The position numbers and the translations under genes are program-made. From contig JAGUCH010000007.1 of assembly GCA_019096065.1 (NCBI GenBank), positions 6,532,501 through 6,596,500 on the forward strand: DNA of 64,000 nt. Reading direction: 5' to 3'. Numbering within the stretch: position 1 is the stretch's first letter; the number at the start of each line of letters is the position of its first letter. Origin of the DNA: Paracyclopina nana (lineage: Eukaryota > Arthropoda > Copepoda > Cyclopoida > Cyclopettidae). The notes under the pieces were generated by a model that saw nothing but the letters and a program-made list of their open reading frames with translations, searched no databases and was not told the origin of the DNA. Shown here piece by piece: positions 46,508 through 57,450 of the stretch.

Positions 46508-48936
46508 ATGCTGTCAGCTTTGTTGGTGTCTGGTCTGTTGTTTTTGCTCCTCCTTTTCCTGGTCAGGGGAACTTACAAGCCTGAACATTTCCCTCCTGGG
46601 CCTCCCAGGATTCCCCTGGTTGGCAGCCTACTCTGCATGCACATGAGAGGCTCAGGTTCGAGTCCCAGTCTGCTGCACAGTTTTCAAGATGCTGCCCACG
46701 CATATGGAAATTTGGTCGGATTTTATCTGGGCTCCTTTCCTGCTTTGCTTGTATCAGATTTTCAGGCCTTAAAGGAACTGTTTAAGGTGACTCAATTGAT
46801 GGATTGGAGTCGTGGCAGGACAATGGGAACTGTTTTCCTTTTTAGCTTGAAGAATTGTCAGCTAGGCCTCCCATCAGGCCTAATAATGAGTGGAGGCCTG
46901 GCTGGAAGCTTCCAGAATTGGATGGCAGAAATCCTGGCATCATTCTGTGCCATGGCAGATATTGGAGAGAGCAAAGAAGATTTGCTCTGAGGCACTTGAG
47001 GGACTTTGGCTTTGGCAAGACTTCAATGGAGGATCTCCTCTCTGAAGAAGTCCAGAAGCTGGTGCAAGTTTTCAGGCTGCACCAAAATCAGCCCCTGAAC
47101 CTGAACAGAACCATGAATGTCTCCATTTTGAATGCACTCTGGTCCATTGTTGTGGGGGAAAGGTTTGAGCTGGATGACCCAAAGTTGGCCACAGTCATCC
47201 ACATGATTGATAACATGCTCAAAGTACTGAATTTCAAAGAGTAGGAAAATTAATTTAATTTTCAATATCATCAGAATGGAAGTCCAATCTCAGCTGTGAC
47301 AGCCATGCTCCCACATTGGTCAATGGCAAAATGGCCAATTCTGGACAAGCTTTCTGGATTTTACTATGGAAAGCAGACTTTTGATGAAATTGTCAAACTT
47401 CTCTCTCCTTACATAGAAGAGGTGTATATTTAGGCATTTTTGGGCTAAAAAAGGAAACTATACTTACTTTATAGCATAAAAGGACCATAGATCCAGATAA
47501 TCCAAGAGACTTTACTGATGTCATGCTTCTGGAAATTCAAAACAGCCAAGATCCAACGAGCAGTTTTTATGGGAAAACAGGGGAAAATGCAATCATGAAT
47601 GTGATCATTGATCTCTTTTTGGCTGGACAAGAAACCACGTCAGCTTCTCTAGTTTGGATTTTCTTCTACCTAACTCACCATCCTGAAGTTCAAGCGCATC
47701 TGCACAAAGAGCTGGACGAGGTAAGCGTAAATAATGAGCATTTTAACGACTTCCAAAAGCGTGATCATCTTCATAAAAATAAATCCTGACACCAGAGTTG
47801 AGTTTCAGTTTTGCAAGCTGATGCTAAAAATGCAATAGATCGAGTCTCGTTTAACAGCCCAATGTCCTTAGGTGGGGAAATAGTCGACTGTAAGGCAAAA
47901 TTTTTGAATCAAATGACACCTGCCCCAAAAGTACCCATATGCTGTGGGATGAATTTGTTATTATGCAAGTAGTGCCTGGAAATGCTTGTGGGCTGAGCTG
48001 GAGCTCACTTTCTGGACCAAGTTAGAAAAAGGGTCAATTTTTGGCTTAGTTTGCAGTGGATAATAACTTGCTCTTGACTGAGTGGATTTGATGATTTCCT
48101 GCTTGAATTGTGCATAAAAATATTTTGTTTTAGTTGGCTACCTGATTTTAGCTGAAATGTCAAAAACTGCTTTTATTCAGAAAACTTTTCTTTGGTCGAT
48201 ACTTTTGGCATAAAACTTTCTAATTTTTGACTGATTGTTTCAGCTGAATTTTAATCCCATTTTAGCTTGGACTAAAAAACTCTCAAGCTGAGGGCTGTAG
48301 TAGCTCAGCAGTTTTATGAACCATGTGAAGGTAACCAACTTTCTAATTTTTTCAAGGTTGTCGGTCAAGACCGGTTGCCACGGTTGGAAGACAAAGAAAA
48401 ATTACCGTATTTGAGTGCTGTCATTTTGGAGTCATTTCGCGCAAGCAGTGTCATTTTTGGCGGGGTGCCTCATTATGCCACCAAGCCAATTAAGTACAAT
48501 TAAAACATAATTAATAAGCTGGCAAATTTTGCACTATATTGCTGTTTTTTTCAGGCTGCCAGGAGGTTGCTACCAAATCCCTGAGGGGACCTATGTATTT
48601 GCAAATTTGTATGGAATCATGCATGATCCCAGCCATTTTTCCGAGCCTGAAATTTTCAACCCCGAGAGATTCATTAGACGTGATCACTCCACTGGCAAAA
48701 TGACTTTCCAAACTCACGAAAGAGTGATCCCATTCTCAGTAGGGAAGAGGTCATGTTTGGGCCAATCTTTGGCAGAAAAGGAGTTTTTCCTCTTCTTTGC
48801 TGGCCTTGTGCAAAACTTTACTTTCCACCCTGCCAAAGATGCGATTTTGCCAGATTATAGCATCAAAGCCACTCACCCCAAGGGCCCAAATCGACCTGCA
48901 CCTCAGTACCAAATTACCCTGAAAGCCCGATTTTGA
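46508..48936 (+). CDS. Cytochrome P450, clan 2 (CYP2-like)
   Basis: Microsomal monooxygenase; substrate unknown. Exons: 46508 to about 46786, about 46864-47223, 47275-47421, 47475-47720, 48357-48493 and 48555-48936. Visible are the N-terminal anchor (LLVSGLLFLLLLFLV), the proline hinge FPPGPPRIPLVGSL, helix C WREQRRF followed by LRHLRDFGFGK, typical of clan 2, I-helix FLAGQETTSAS, K-helix ESFR, GCYQIPEGTYV, FNPERFI and the heme loop FSVGKRSCLGQ. Intron 4 is 636 bases. One junction is unresolved: the obvious donor (AAG then GTGACT, 46787) and acceptor (TTGTCAG, 46861) put the RPPIRPNNEWRPGW exon out of frame. A non-consensus donor downstream (46805-46808) would repair it. If no such splice is used the gene is broken there. 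All other phases agree. A poly(A) signal lies at 49157-49162. Confidence 0.85.
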
Positions 48937-49156
48937 CATTTTTACCATTATTTTGATTTCTCCTATGGATGGATGATAAATCAAGGATTTTTTGTGAGCT
49001 ATATGCATTTACGATGTCTGGTTCCTCTTGCCTTGAGTGAAATTGACCTGAGGTTTTGCTCGTGTCAAGCTTCCTTTCATGGCGGTATACGCGCGTACCC
49101 ATCCAGTGCGTAGCAGTATACGTGTGCACATCTGTTTGTATTGATTAGCCAAAGTG

Positions 49157-49162
49157 AATAAA
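49157..49162 (+). terminator. Poly(A) signal for the clan 2 P450
   Basis: AATAAA about 220 bases after the P450 stop codon. Confidence 0.4.
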
Positions 49163-49534
49163 TATTCAGAATTATGCATTGTGAAGAAAAGTTTAATTTG
49201 TTAGGCTGATGTGGTTTCATTTTGAACACTGCTTTATAGTAGCTCATTATGAGTATTTTCTCACGTTTTTTATGGTGGAAGCCTTGAATTAAAAAAGTGC
49301 ACAGGTATGCATTGGCAAGGAAAAATCCCCCCAAGAAGAGGAACAGTCAAAACAGTTTTGCAGTGTCTACCTAGGGCTCAACATGGTGCTCCTACATAGT
49401 ATACTTACATGGGTAATTTCTTCACTTATAAAAATTGATGAAGTTGTCATTTCTCAAGTCTTTTATTTTGCTAATTTATTTTTGAAATTACTCAAATAGA
49501 CAATAATCATCAAGTTTTAGAGCTCTTTTTTCAG

Positions 49535-50960
49535 GGTGCCATTTTTGTCAGATTTGCATATGCTCAATATCAGTCCAACCTTGTACTAGAAGATTACAAA
49601 GGCCAACAAACGACCTCCAAAGCACCTTCTTTCATCTTCACCAATTTCTCTACTACTTCTGTGCCTGTTACCACAGCTGGATCTCCCCAAATTTCATCAA
49701 CCACCAATGCACCTGTGCCACAACAGAGGCCAACAACATCAACTAGTGCACCTTTCACATTCAGTCCACCTACGCTGAGGCCAGTTCCACCCCAACCTGT
49801 GACATTTGCTACTCAACAACCGAGGCCACGTCCAACTTGCTTATTGAGGACTTGCGAGCAAACCATCACAGGGAGATTTTTGAGCTACGAGCGAGCTTTG
49901 CAAATTGTGCAAAGTGAAGAGTATTTGGACGCTGCGGATATTGATGTCATAAGAAGGAATCAATACTTTGCACCTGCGTGGACAGCCCATGACCACAGAA
50001 GTAAACGGCAAACAAGGTTTCCTGCCAATTTCATTTTTCTTAATTATCACATTACATAAATATTCAATGAATCAATCTTAATTTGAGATTGAAGAATCTC
50101 AAGTTGAAAAAGCAACTGTGTGTAAATATGATCTTTATTTTAGTCTTTCTTGTCCACCTGGCACCACTCCTGTATTTGATACCTTTGCAAGTACCCAAAC
50201 TTGTGAGCCTATTTCCACTTCAAGTTCAAATTCTTCTTCGGCTCCAAGTGAAAGCACCAATCCGGACAGCATAATTGCGCAAGGTGTAGCCATCACTTTA
50301 GGCATAGCAGCAGTTGGCATTGCAGGTGTAGGCACCGGTGTGATTGGAGGTGTGAGCGCACCTGCTGTCAATCCAGGTGAGCTTGCTCAGCTGAAATATT
50401 TCTTAATCTCATCAATTATTGGCTTTGTAGGTCAAGCACCTCCAAATGCACCTCAGCCTGGTCAACTTGGAGGTGGAGCACCTCCAACAGGTGCAAGTCC
50501 CACAGTTCTAACAGCTTTATCGCTGGTGCCTTTGGGTTTGGTTCCAGTGGCTGTTTTTCCACCTTATGCCACTCCAAGGACAGTGCCAGCAATCAGCGTC
50601 ATCTTTTCTGAAGCACCTGTTGCACCTGCATCAAGAAAGGACTACAGAAATAACAAAAAAGTCAAGCCCAATTTGTACAGAGAAACCAAGAAAAAAGTCA
50701 ACTCTTTCGTACGCAATCTTGTCTGTTTTAAAGACAGGTTTTTGCGAAAGTACAATCCTGACTGCATGCCAAGAATGCCGTTGTATGGATTCCGCACATT
50801 GGTTACGCTTGTGGATCAAGAACCTTGCATCAAGGATGTCACATGTAACATTTTTGGAGACAAGCTCACCCAAAGGCAAGCTGGTGAGGAATTTTCTTCT
50901 GATGCTCCCCCAGATTGTAGAGCAATTCAGAGCAATGATGCGAATGTTTGCCTCAAATGA
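49535..50960 (+). CDS. Secreted Pro/Thr-rich protein with RSKR site
   Basis: Exons 49535-50016, 50144-50376 and 50431-50960 are phase-compatible (415 codons including stop). The first exon here opens at a TTTTTTCAG acceptor with GAIFVRFAYAQYQ, which looks like the end of a signal peptide cleaved after AYA; the true start exon is upstream and not identified. Order: Thr/Pro/Ser-rich mucin-like segment; first Cys region (CLLRTCEQTITGRFLSYERA, then EYLDAADIDVIRRNQYF); furin-type site HRSKRQ; SCPPGTTPVFDTF; a long Gly/Ala/Val-rich hydrophobic tract (GIAAVGIAGVGTGVIGG); a Gly/Pro-rich spacer; and a basic, Cys-containing C-terminus (NLVCFKDRFLRKYNPDC, QEPCIKDVTCNIFG). The second intron is 54 bases and in frame, so retention would only add 18 residues. 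A poly(A) signal lies at 50982. No family recognised; probably extracellular. Confidence 0.65.
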
Positions 50961-50981
50961 TGCTTAATATTAATAATGCAA

Positions 50982-50987
50982 AATAAA
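50982..50987 (+). terminator. Poly(A) signal for the secreted protein gene
   Basis: AATAAA 22 bases after the stop codon at 50958-50960. Confidence 0.4.
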
Positions 50988-51339
50988 TTTGGCTTTGAGT
51001 TGGCTTTTCCTATGATCATTAGCAGTAAGCGCACGTTTCTGCAATGCAAAGGATATTTGAACAATCAATGATTCTTTAAGAGTGACTAAAAAATGCGCAT
51101 TGTAAGTCTGGTTGGGAGTTCTTCCATGGGTGAAAATTGGCATTAGGTTACTCCTATAAAGCTTCCATTTTAGGGTGTGCAAATGATCTACTACGTAGAA
51201 ATGATCATGTGAGCAAAAAATTAATTTATCATAGGTTTCTCATGACTGACACATCAAATTACATAACTTATGTTTGAAGATGCCTTTTCTGCTTTCAAGC
51301 ATGGCCTTTGCCAAAAAACAACCACTTAAATCCCTCTTG

Positions 51340-52035
51340 GTCATTTAGGACTTGTCAGCAAACCATTAATGGGAGCTTTTGTAAGCCATGAACGAGCCTT
51401 GGAATAAATTGATGCATCTTCATTTTTAGCTTAGGCACCACTCAATCCTTTGCATAGATGGATGAATGTAGACATTAATAAATTGATCGGTATTGGTGTT
51501 TTCAAGGAATTTTATCGAATTCGATGAATTCACCTGTGCCTTTCTTAATCAGATCTTGTCAGATTGGAGGCGGAGCACCTCCTACAGGTGTACGTCTCAT
51601 AGCTGAAACAGATTAATCTCTGGTGCCTTGGGGTTTGGTACCAATTGCAGTATTTCCATTTTATATGCCACTCCAAGGATAGTGCCAGCAATCAGCGTCA
51701 TCTTTTCTGAAGCACCTGTTGCACCTGCATCATGAAAGAACTACGTCAACCGAAGATAGAAGCCCAATCTGTAAGAGGAGACCAAAAAGAAAGTCTTTCA
51801 TACTAAATCTGGTCTAGCATCTGCTTCAAGGAGAAGATTAACTAAAAAACAACCCATGCCATGAATGTTTTTGCATGCATTTCGCATATTGGCTTCACTT
51901 TTGGATCAAGAACCTGGCATCAAAGATGTCACATGTAACATTAATGAAGAAAAGCTTCCATGAAGGCTAGTTGGAGAAAATTTTTCTTCAGATGATCCCC
52001 CAAATTGTACAGTCATTGCCATGAATGAATAAAAA
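51340..52035 (+). pseudogene. Decayed tandem copy of the secreted protein gene
   Basis: Pieces align in order with the gene at 49535-50960. Bases 51347-51400 match the CEQTITGRFLSYERA region; about 51565-51600 match the GGGAPPTGA segment; 51680-51735 match PAISVIFSEAPVAPAS almost base for base; and 51895-52030 match the EPCIKDVTCNIFG end. Frameshifts, stops and deletions separate the pieces, so no protein can be made. Confidence 0.8.
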
Positions 52036-52758
52036 ACTATGGAGGAAAACTAGTTCATTTGGCACAATTAAGGACTGTGAGGCAATCCTTTTGTAAGGTC
52101 CACTGCTCTCTACTTAAAGCTGTTTTTGGCACGTAAAGAACATTTCCTAATCATGCATGATGCAGAGGAAAAATTGGGTTGCTCTTAAGGATCACATCCT
52201 AATGATGTTGGTGTTGGGAGCATGTCATACTTGTATATCACATTAGATGTCTTAAGCACGCTCCTTTGTACCCAGCTAGTAAGGGAGTGATGATGAACCG
52301 GGCTGACATTTTTCTGGCAAACTAGTGTGACTTTTCATCTGCTTGAAAGCTGAATCCCTAGATAAAAATAATTCGTTCTAGTTTGGAAAATTACCTGTTT
52401 GAGGTGAGATTATTTTGATTTCAAGATATGTGAGAAAAATTGCATTTTAGCGTTATTTTGCGTTCAGTTGTGTAACGGCTTGGGTCATTTTCTGTTGTCT
52501 GCTCCCTTCCTCCACTATCCAATCCAAGGGCAGCTGCTACACACAAACAATAGCCTTGTACTGGGAAGGAGACTGCTGTATACATTCTTTATGGAATCAG
52601 CAGCAGCTACTGTGCTGTGGTGAGAGAACATTGGAAGCCAAAGCAGAGAAAGCGAAGAGGGAAAGCTAGCCACCACTACTAGTTCTGCAACATTCTGAAC
52701 CATCTAAAACAGGATCAATCCATGACTCTACATATTAAAGTTTGATCAAGACACCAAC
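52036..52758. other. Intergenic, upstream of SPPL3
   Basis: No gene seen. The last 300 bases are less AT-rich and probably hold the SPPL3 promoter and 5' UTR. Confidence 0.4.
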
Positions 52759-54347
52759 ATGGCTGAGGCCCAGGGTCAAACACAAACCCCTGTGGAGGCC
52801 TACCAGTGGGCCTACTCCATTGTGGACTCCTCCAGGGTCTCCACATTCTTCATCAGTATTCTACTCATAGTCTATGGCTCCTTCAGAAGCTTGGCCCTTG
52901 AAGAGGACAAGAATGTGGAAGATGCCAAAGATAAGGACTGCTTGGACAAGGATGGAAACAAGGAGGGCAAGTTGAGCAGTTCATCTGGAATCCAGACCTT
53001 GGACTCTTTGCAAGCCATGTGCTTGCCACTGGGAGCCTCAGTGTCTCTTCTAGTCATGTTTTTCTTCTTTGACTCAATGCAAATGCTTTTTGCCATCTGC
53101 ACAGCAGTGATTGCCACAGTGGCTTTGGCATTTCTGCTGCTTCCCATGTGCCAGTATATCATGAGGTAACTTAAAGTTCAGATCATTTTATGCCATTCTA
53201 TGTATTTTTGACTGGTTTTCAATTTGCAGGCCTTGTGGGAGAAGTAACAGGATATCCCTGGGCTTTTGTGGCAGGTTTACCTCTGCTGAACTTCTGAGCT
53301 TCTCAATTTCCATGCTTGTGGTCTTCATCTGGATTATGACAGGTACTTTGAGCTTTTCTCACAAGTATCCAGTTTGGCCTCAAAATGAATGTTTTCACAT
53401 GATTGCAAAATCCAGTTTTGCGTCATGGCCTGAAATGCACATTTTCAATCAGGCTGAGAGCAGGTTTTTTCCACTAATGTTTCCTAGCAGTGGCTAATTC
53501 CATTATTACAGGCCATTGGCTGTTAATGGATGCTATGGGAATGGGCCTCTGCGTGGCCTTTATAGCCTTTGTCCGACTGCCCAGCCTCAAGGTGTCCACT
53601 CTGCTCTTGTCTGGCCTTCTGCTGTATGATGTCTTTTGGGTCTTTTTCTCCCAGTATGTGTTCAATGCCAATGTGATGGTCAAGGTGGCAACCAGGCCAG
53701 CTGACAACCCTGTTGGGGCCATGGCTCGAAAGCTCCACCTTGGGGGCCACATGGCCAGAAATGCTCCCAGATTGTCCCTGCCAGGCAAACTGGTCTTCCC
53801 TTCCACCCACAACTCTGGGCATTTCTCCATGTTGGGCTTGGGAGACATTGTCATGCCTGGATTGCTCCTCTGCTTTGTCATGAGATACGACGCTTACAAA
53901 AGGGCTCAGGTATTGCAAGAAGCTTATTAAAAAAAATTGTCTAACCAGGCACTATCTAGGCACACAAATTGGCTGAGGCAGGCATGCCTGTGCCCAGCAA
54001 CTGGAGAAGGATCTCATACTTTCATTGCTCGCTTCTGGGCTACTTCCTTGGACTCTTGACAGCTACAGTCTCCAGTGAGGTACTAATACATTTTATCCTG
54101 TATTTAATGATCAGTGTTACCAAATATGGGCAAATGGCACAGGAATAATGCTGAAATGTCACTTTTGCAGGTCTTCAAGGCTGCCCAGCCAGCTTTGCTG
54201 TATTTGGTCCCTTTCACACTGCTGCCCCTGTTCCTGATGGCTTATCTCAAAGGGGACCTGAAGACCATGTGGCATGAGCCCTTTGCACCAGTACCAGTCA
54301 ACAGCAGCCTCACCACGCCCCTGACCAGCAAGTATCAAGACATTTAG
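52759..54347 (+). CDS. SPPL3: Signal peptide peptidase-like 3
   Basis: Intramembrane aspartyl protease of the presenilin/SPP family. SPPL3 in mammals sits in the Golgi and sheds glycosyltransferases and other type II membrane proteins. Five exons (52759-53165, 53230-53342, 53512-53909, 53960-54079, 54171-54347) total 1215 bases, 404 residues. The catalytic aspartates are both present, in YDVFWVFF and [10 protein letters not shown], and the QPALLYLVP (PAL) motif follows. Other SPPL3-like strings are FRSLALEED near the start, [13 protein letters not shown] and [16 protein letters not shown] at the C-terminus. Introns are 50-170 bases and all GT-AG. Nine membrane segments are expected. The charged loop [17 protein letters not shown] after the first helix is longer than I remember for vertebrates. 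An AATAAA lies at 54701. This is a confident, apparently intact orthologue. Confidence 0.96.
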
Positions 54348-54700
54348 AGGATTCTTTGGCATGAAGAAGATCTGTGACAATCCTGAATCATCATCATCGA
54401 AGCCTTGCTTTCTCACGAGCTAGGGGATTTGTGTAATAACTAGTACACATTTAGTTTTTCGTACAAGTAGCTGGCAATAGAGATGTACTATATTCTGGAC
54501 TTTATTTGATTAGCAAGGGCATTGTTTGCCTTAGCATATTATTAATTTGAAAGGTAAGAATACCTGAATACTTTCTGATTTAGAAACCTTTGAGCAGGAA
54601 AAGCAAGACTCATCAGCAGCAAGAAAAAATGTTACATGGCGTCGCAAAATTTTGTACCTAATGTTAATGAATTGACAACTCACCAAAGGAGAAATATGTG

Positions 54701-54706
54701 AATAAA
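54701..54706 (+). terminator. Candidate poly(A) signal for SPPL3
   Basis: AATAAA 354 bases downstream of the SPPL3 stop codon. Confidence 0.4.
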
Positions 54707-54719
54707 AATCATTATGAAT

Positions 54720-55324
54720 GGACGAAAAATTGGATGTGCTTCATTTTTGGAAAACTTCCTCATTTTCCCTTCAGTACTTTCCTATCTTGGGAGACATGAC
54801 AGCAGTTTAATTTAGATAAGCCCAAGTAGTCTAAAGTGGATTAAAGCTTGAAAAGTTAATGAAATAAGTTGTCATGAAAAAAATTGAAAATCTATCTTCA
54901 TTACAATTTTAAAACAGCAATGTCACAGATGGGTCCAATATGTTTTAGTTTTTATTTTATTGCTTTTTTTGCCCACCAGAGGTTGGCCATCCTTAAATGC
55001 TAATTACAAAAAAATGATCCTTGCAGCAAATTTGCCTTTTTAAAAATAGATCAGTAAACTCTCATAAACTTGATTAAAACCAACATACAATAGCAAGCAG
55101 GCTCAATTGCCTAAAAATATTCAAAATTACATCATTAGTTGAAGTGTTTTGAAATCCATTGGAATTTTGAAGCAACTTGAGTAGGTTAGATTTTTTTTAA
55201 AAGCCACATTAAAAAATGGTATTTTTCTAACTGAATTGAATGTAATAATTGGACAATTGACTCCCAAGGATTTCCTTCAATTAAACATTGAAATGCCTGT
55301 GCTTGTTAAAATGCACAGCATGAA
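54720..55324. other. Intergenic, no gene seen
   Basis: AT-rich sequence after the SPPL3 3' UTR, leading into a minisatellite. Confidence 0.5.
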
Positions 55325-55500
55325 AACTACCAACCTAGTTATAAACAACTACCAACCTAGTTATAAACAACTACCAACCTAGTTATAAACAACTACCAAC
55401 CTAGTTATAAACAACTACCAACCTAGTTATAAACTACTACCAACCTAGTTATAAACAACTACCAACCTAGTTATAAACAACTACCAACCTAGTTATAAAC
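55325..55500. repeat. 22-base minisatellite, 8 copies
   Basis: Eight head-to-tail copies of a 22-base unit (aactaccaacctagtt followed by ataaac). They are identical except for one substitution, a to t, at the first base of the sixth unit. Near-perfect identity implies recent expansion. Confidence 0.97.
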
Positions 55501-55668
55501 AACTCAGGAAATTACCCAACCAACGCAGATCAATATTTTAACTGCTTACTTTAGGCTAACAAAATGTTTATTTGCTTCATAAAGTCAAACTTGTGGAATT
55601 ATCTATTTGCTTGCAATTCTTTTGCACTTCGATATTTTGAGCGGATATTGAGAGCAGAAATTGGCATT

Positions 55669-55896
55669 TAGGGCCTGTTCACCTGCTTATTATGGCCATT
55701 ATTTTGGCAAAATATTGGAGAGAAATACTGAGAAACTGAGAATTTTTACATTGGTGCAGGATGGCTTTTGGTACCAATAGACCAATTCCGAAGTCAAAAT
55801 CTGAAAAATGATTTTACAAATACCAGATATTTGCAAATTTCATCATAATATCGCGCGTTATTTTTTCTGATAATAATGCAGGTGAACAGGGCCTTA
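55669..55896. mobile_element. MITE, TA-flanked, copy 2
   Basis: Second copy of the family at 5230-5457, same orientation and same 228-base length. Ends are tagggcctgttcacctgc and gcaggtgaacagggcctta, with TA at both borders. Copies differ at scattered positions, so insertion is not recent. Confidence 0.8.
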
Positions 55897-56521
55897 TTGC
55901 TAAAACCCATATTTTGCTGCTTTGCTGCATTCCAGACCGGAAGACGAAATCGCGGGTTCGAAAGTAAGTCGATCCTTTTTAATGATTTCGGATACGTTTG
56001 AATGTAATTTGAATACTTTGCCTGTGGGTATCAAATTAGCTAACTTTTCTCAAGGGTTTTCCTCATGAAAATGCAGAGCTTCACTGCAATTGCGTCATTC
56101 AGTAACTCAGAAATTAGCACATTATTCATTAGATTCTCACATGGCGAAACACTTACATGAATTGAGGAACTCTAATGAATATCGCAGAAAAATGTGCCTA
56201 AACACAAAAGATGGAGTTAATGCAAATCCTTGGCAAGAAATGCAACCCTAATGATAAAAAGAATTACCTTTAATTTGCACTTGCAGTAAAAATGTAGGCT
56301 TTTAACCCCTAATTTGTAAGACCTAAAAATTCAGCTACATTTTAGATCATAAACCTACCTCTGCACCTTCGCGGAGCTCCTAATCATATTTTTTTATCTC
56401 ATTTATCATTTATAGATTTTGATACTCTCTAGAAATTTTTAATCAAGATTTGAGTCACTTTTGAGCTACAAGATGCGCGCTACTTGGCGATAAAACCCTG
56501 AAATAAAGTTCCCCCAAAAGA
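55897..56521. other. Intergenic, no gene seen
   Basis: AT-rich sequence between two transposon copies. No supported exon. Confidence 0.45.
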
Positions 56522-56914
56522 GAAGGCAGCGGAGTTTTGCTATCAAACCTCTTAAGAAGGGCTTCTCAACTAGTTGAACCAGGAATCAAGTTAACAAATT
56601 TAGGGCAAAATTCCGATAAACACTGACTATTTCACCTGTTTCTTACATGTAAAAACTCTGCAATTTTAAATACGTTGGTTCATGAGAATTTGTGTGAAAC
56701 ATATTGATTCAAAAGTAACCAGTTTGGCACTGAAATTGAATACACTTTCAGTGTTTACTTTCCAATAGTCTTAAAATAGACCCGTTTTTTTCGTAAGTAT
56801 CAGCATCACCAGAAGTTTACTTTTGTGCTTGTCATAAGACAATTTTTCTCCTTTCCATAAGGAGTTCGATGTGCATTATCGTAAGGAATTTGTGAGCACA
56901 TGAACGGGATATAA
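56522..56914. mobile_element. Inverted-repeat element, copy 2, one end decayed
   Basis: Reverse-complement copy of the element at 40777-41218. The end gcacatgaacgggatataa is well preserved at 56896-56914; the other terminal repeat is missing or too diverged to see beyond about 56522. It abuts the 3' end of the small secreted protein gene at 56936. Confidence 0.7.
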
Positions 56915-56935
56915 ATATATTTCAAGGATTCAATT

Positions 56936-57402
56936 TTAAGATCTTCTAAAATAGTTCAGCTTTCGATCATCTTTTCCAGCCCGGCCGATTTTTCGTAGCG
57001 CTTTTTCGATCTTGCGTCTTCGCCCCTCGTTCGAAGATTCCAAAGCGTTGATGGCCCTGCGAACCTCCCTGTTTTTCGCCTCTTTTTGCAATTTCTCCCA
57101 TGTTTCAAATGCCGCTTTGAGACTGAGCCAAAAGTCGTAATTCTTCACCGGATTCCGCGTTATCATTTGGGGCGTTCTGATCATGGCTCTAAAAACCGAA
57201 AAAACCTCAATTGAGAAATCTAATTATTATTTTTTTTGTTTTTGGCTTACCCAGTTTTGGCCTTTGGCGAGATATGCTTGCGTAGAAAAGAGCTGAAGGA
57301 CGGATGCTGGAGTTTCTCCATAATATTGTGGTGGTTTTGGCCACTTGTGGTCTCTGCCAAGAAGACCACAGTGGACAGCAAAAGGTACAGTTTGAGCGAC
57401 AT
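56936..57402 (-). CDS. Small secreted protein, tandem paralogue B
   Basis: Two exons, 57402-57251 and 57188-56936, total 405 bases, 134 residues, joined at a phase 2 intron of 62 bases. It starts with a signal peptide (MSLKLYLLLSTVVFLAETTS), then a short region ending HISPKAKTG. The conserved core is IRTPQMITRNPVKNYDFW with LKAAFETWEKLQKE, and the tail is very basic (EGRRRKIEKALRKIGRAG, ending NYFRRS). No cysteine follows the signal peptide, so it is not disulphide-bonded. The paralogue at 58920-59427 has the same exon structure, phase and core motif. Function unknown; a secreted peptide precursor is possible, but no clear amidation or paired-basic layout is visible. Confidence 0.72.
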
Positions 57403-57442
57403 TTTACAGTGAAGTGAGTGTGCTGAGATCCGCCTTCATCTC

Positions 57443-57450
57443 CTTAAATA
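57443..57450 (-). promoter_or_regulatory. TATA-like box for paralogue B
   Basis: TATTTAAG on the minus strand, about 41 bases upstream of the ATG at 57402. Its position matches the TATA box of paralogue A. Confidence 0.45.
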
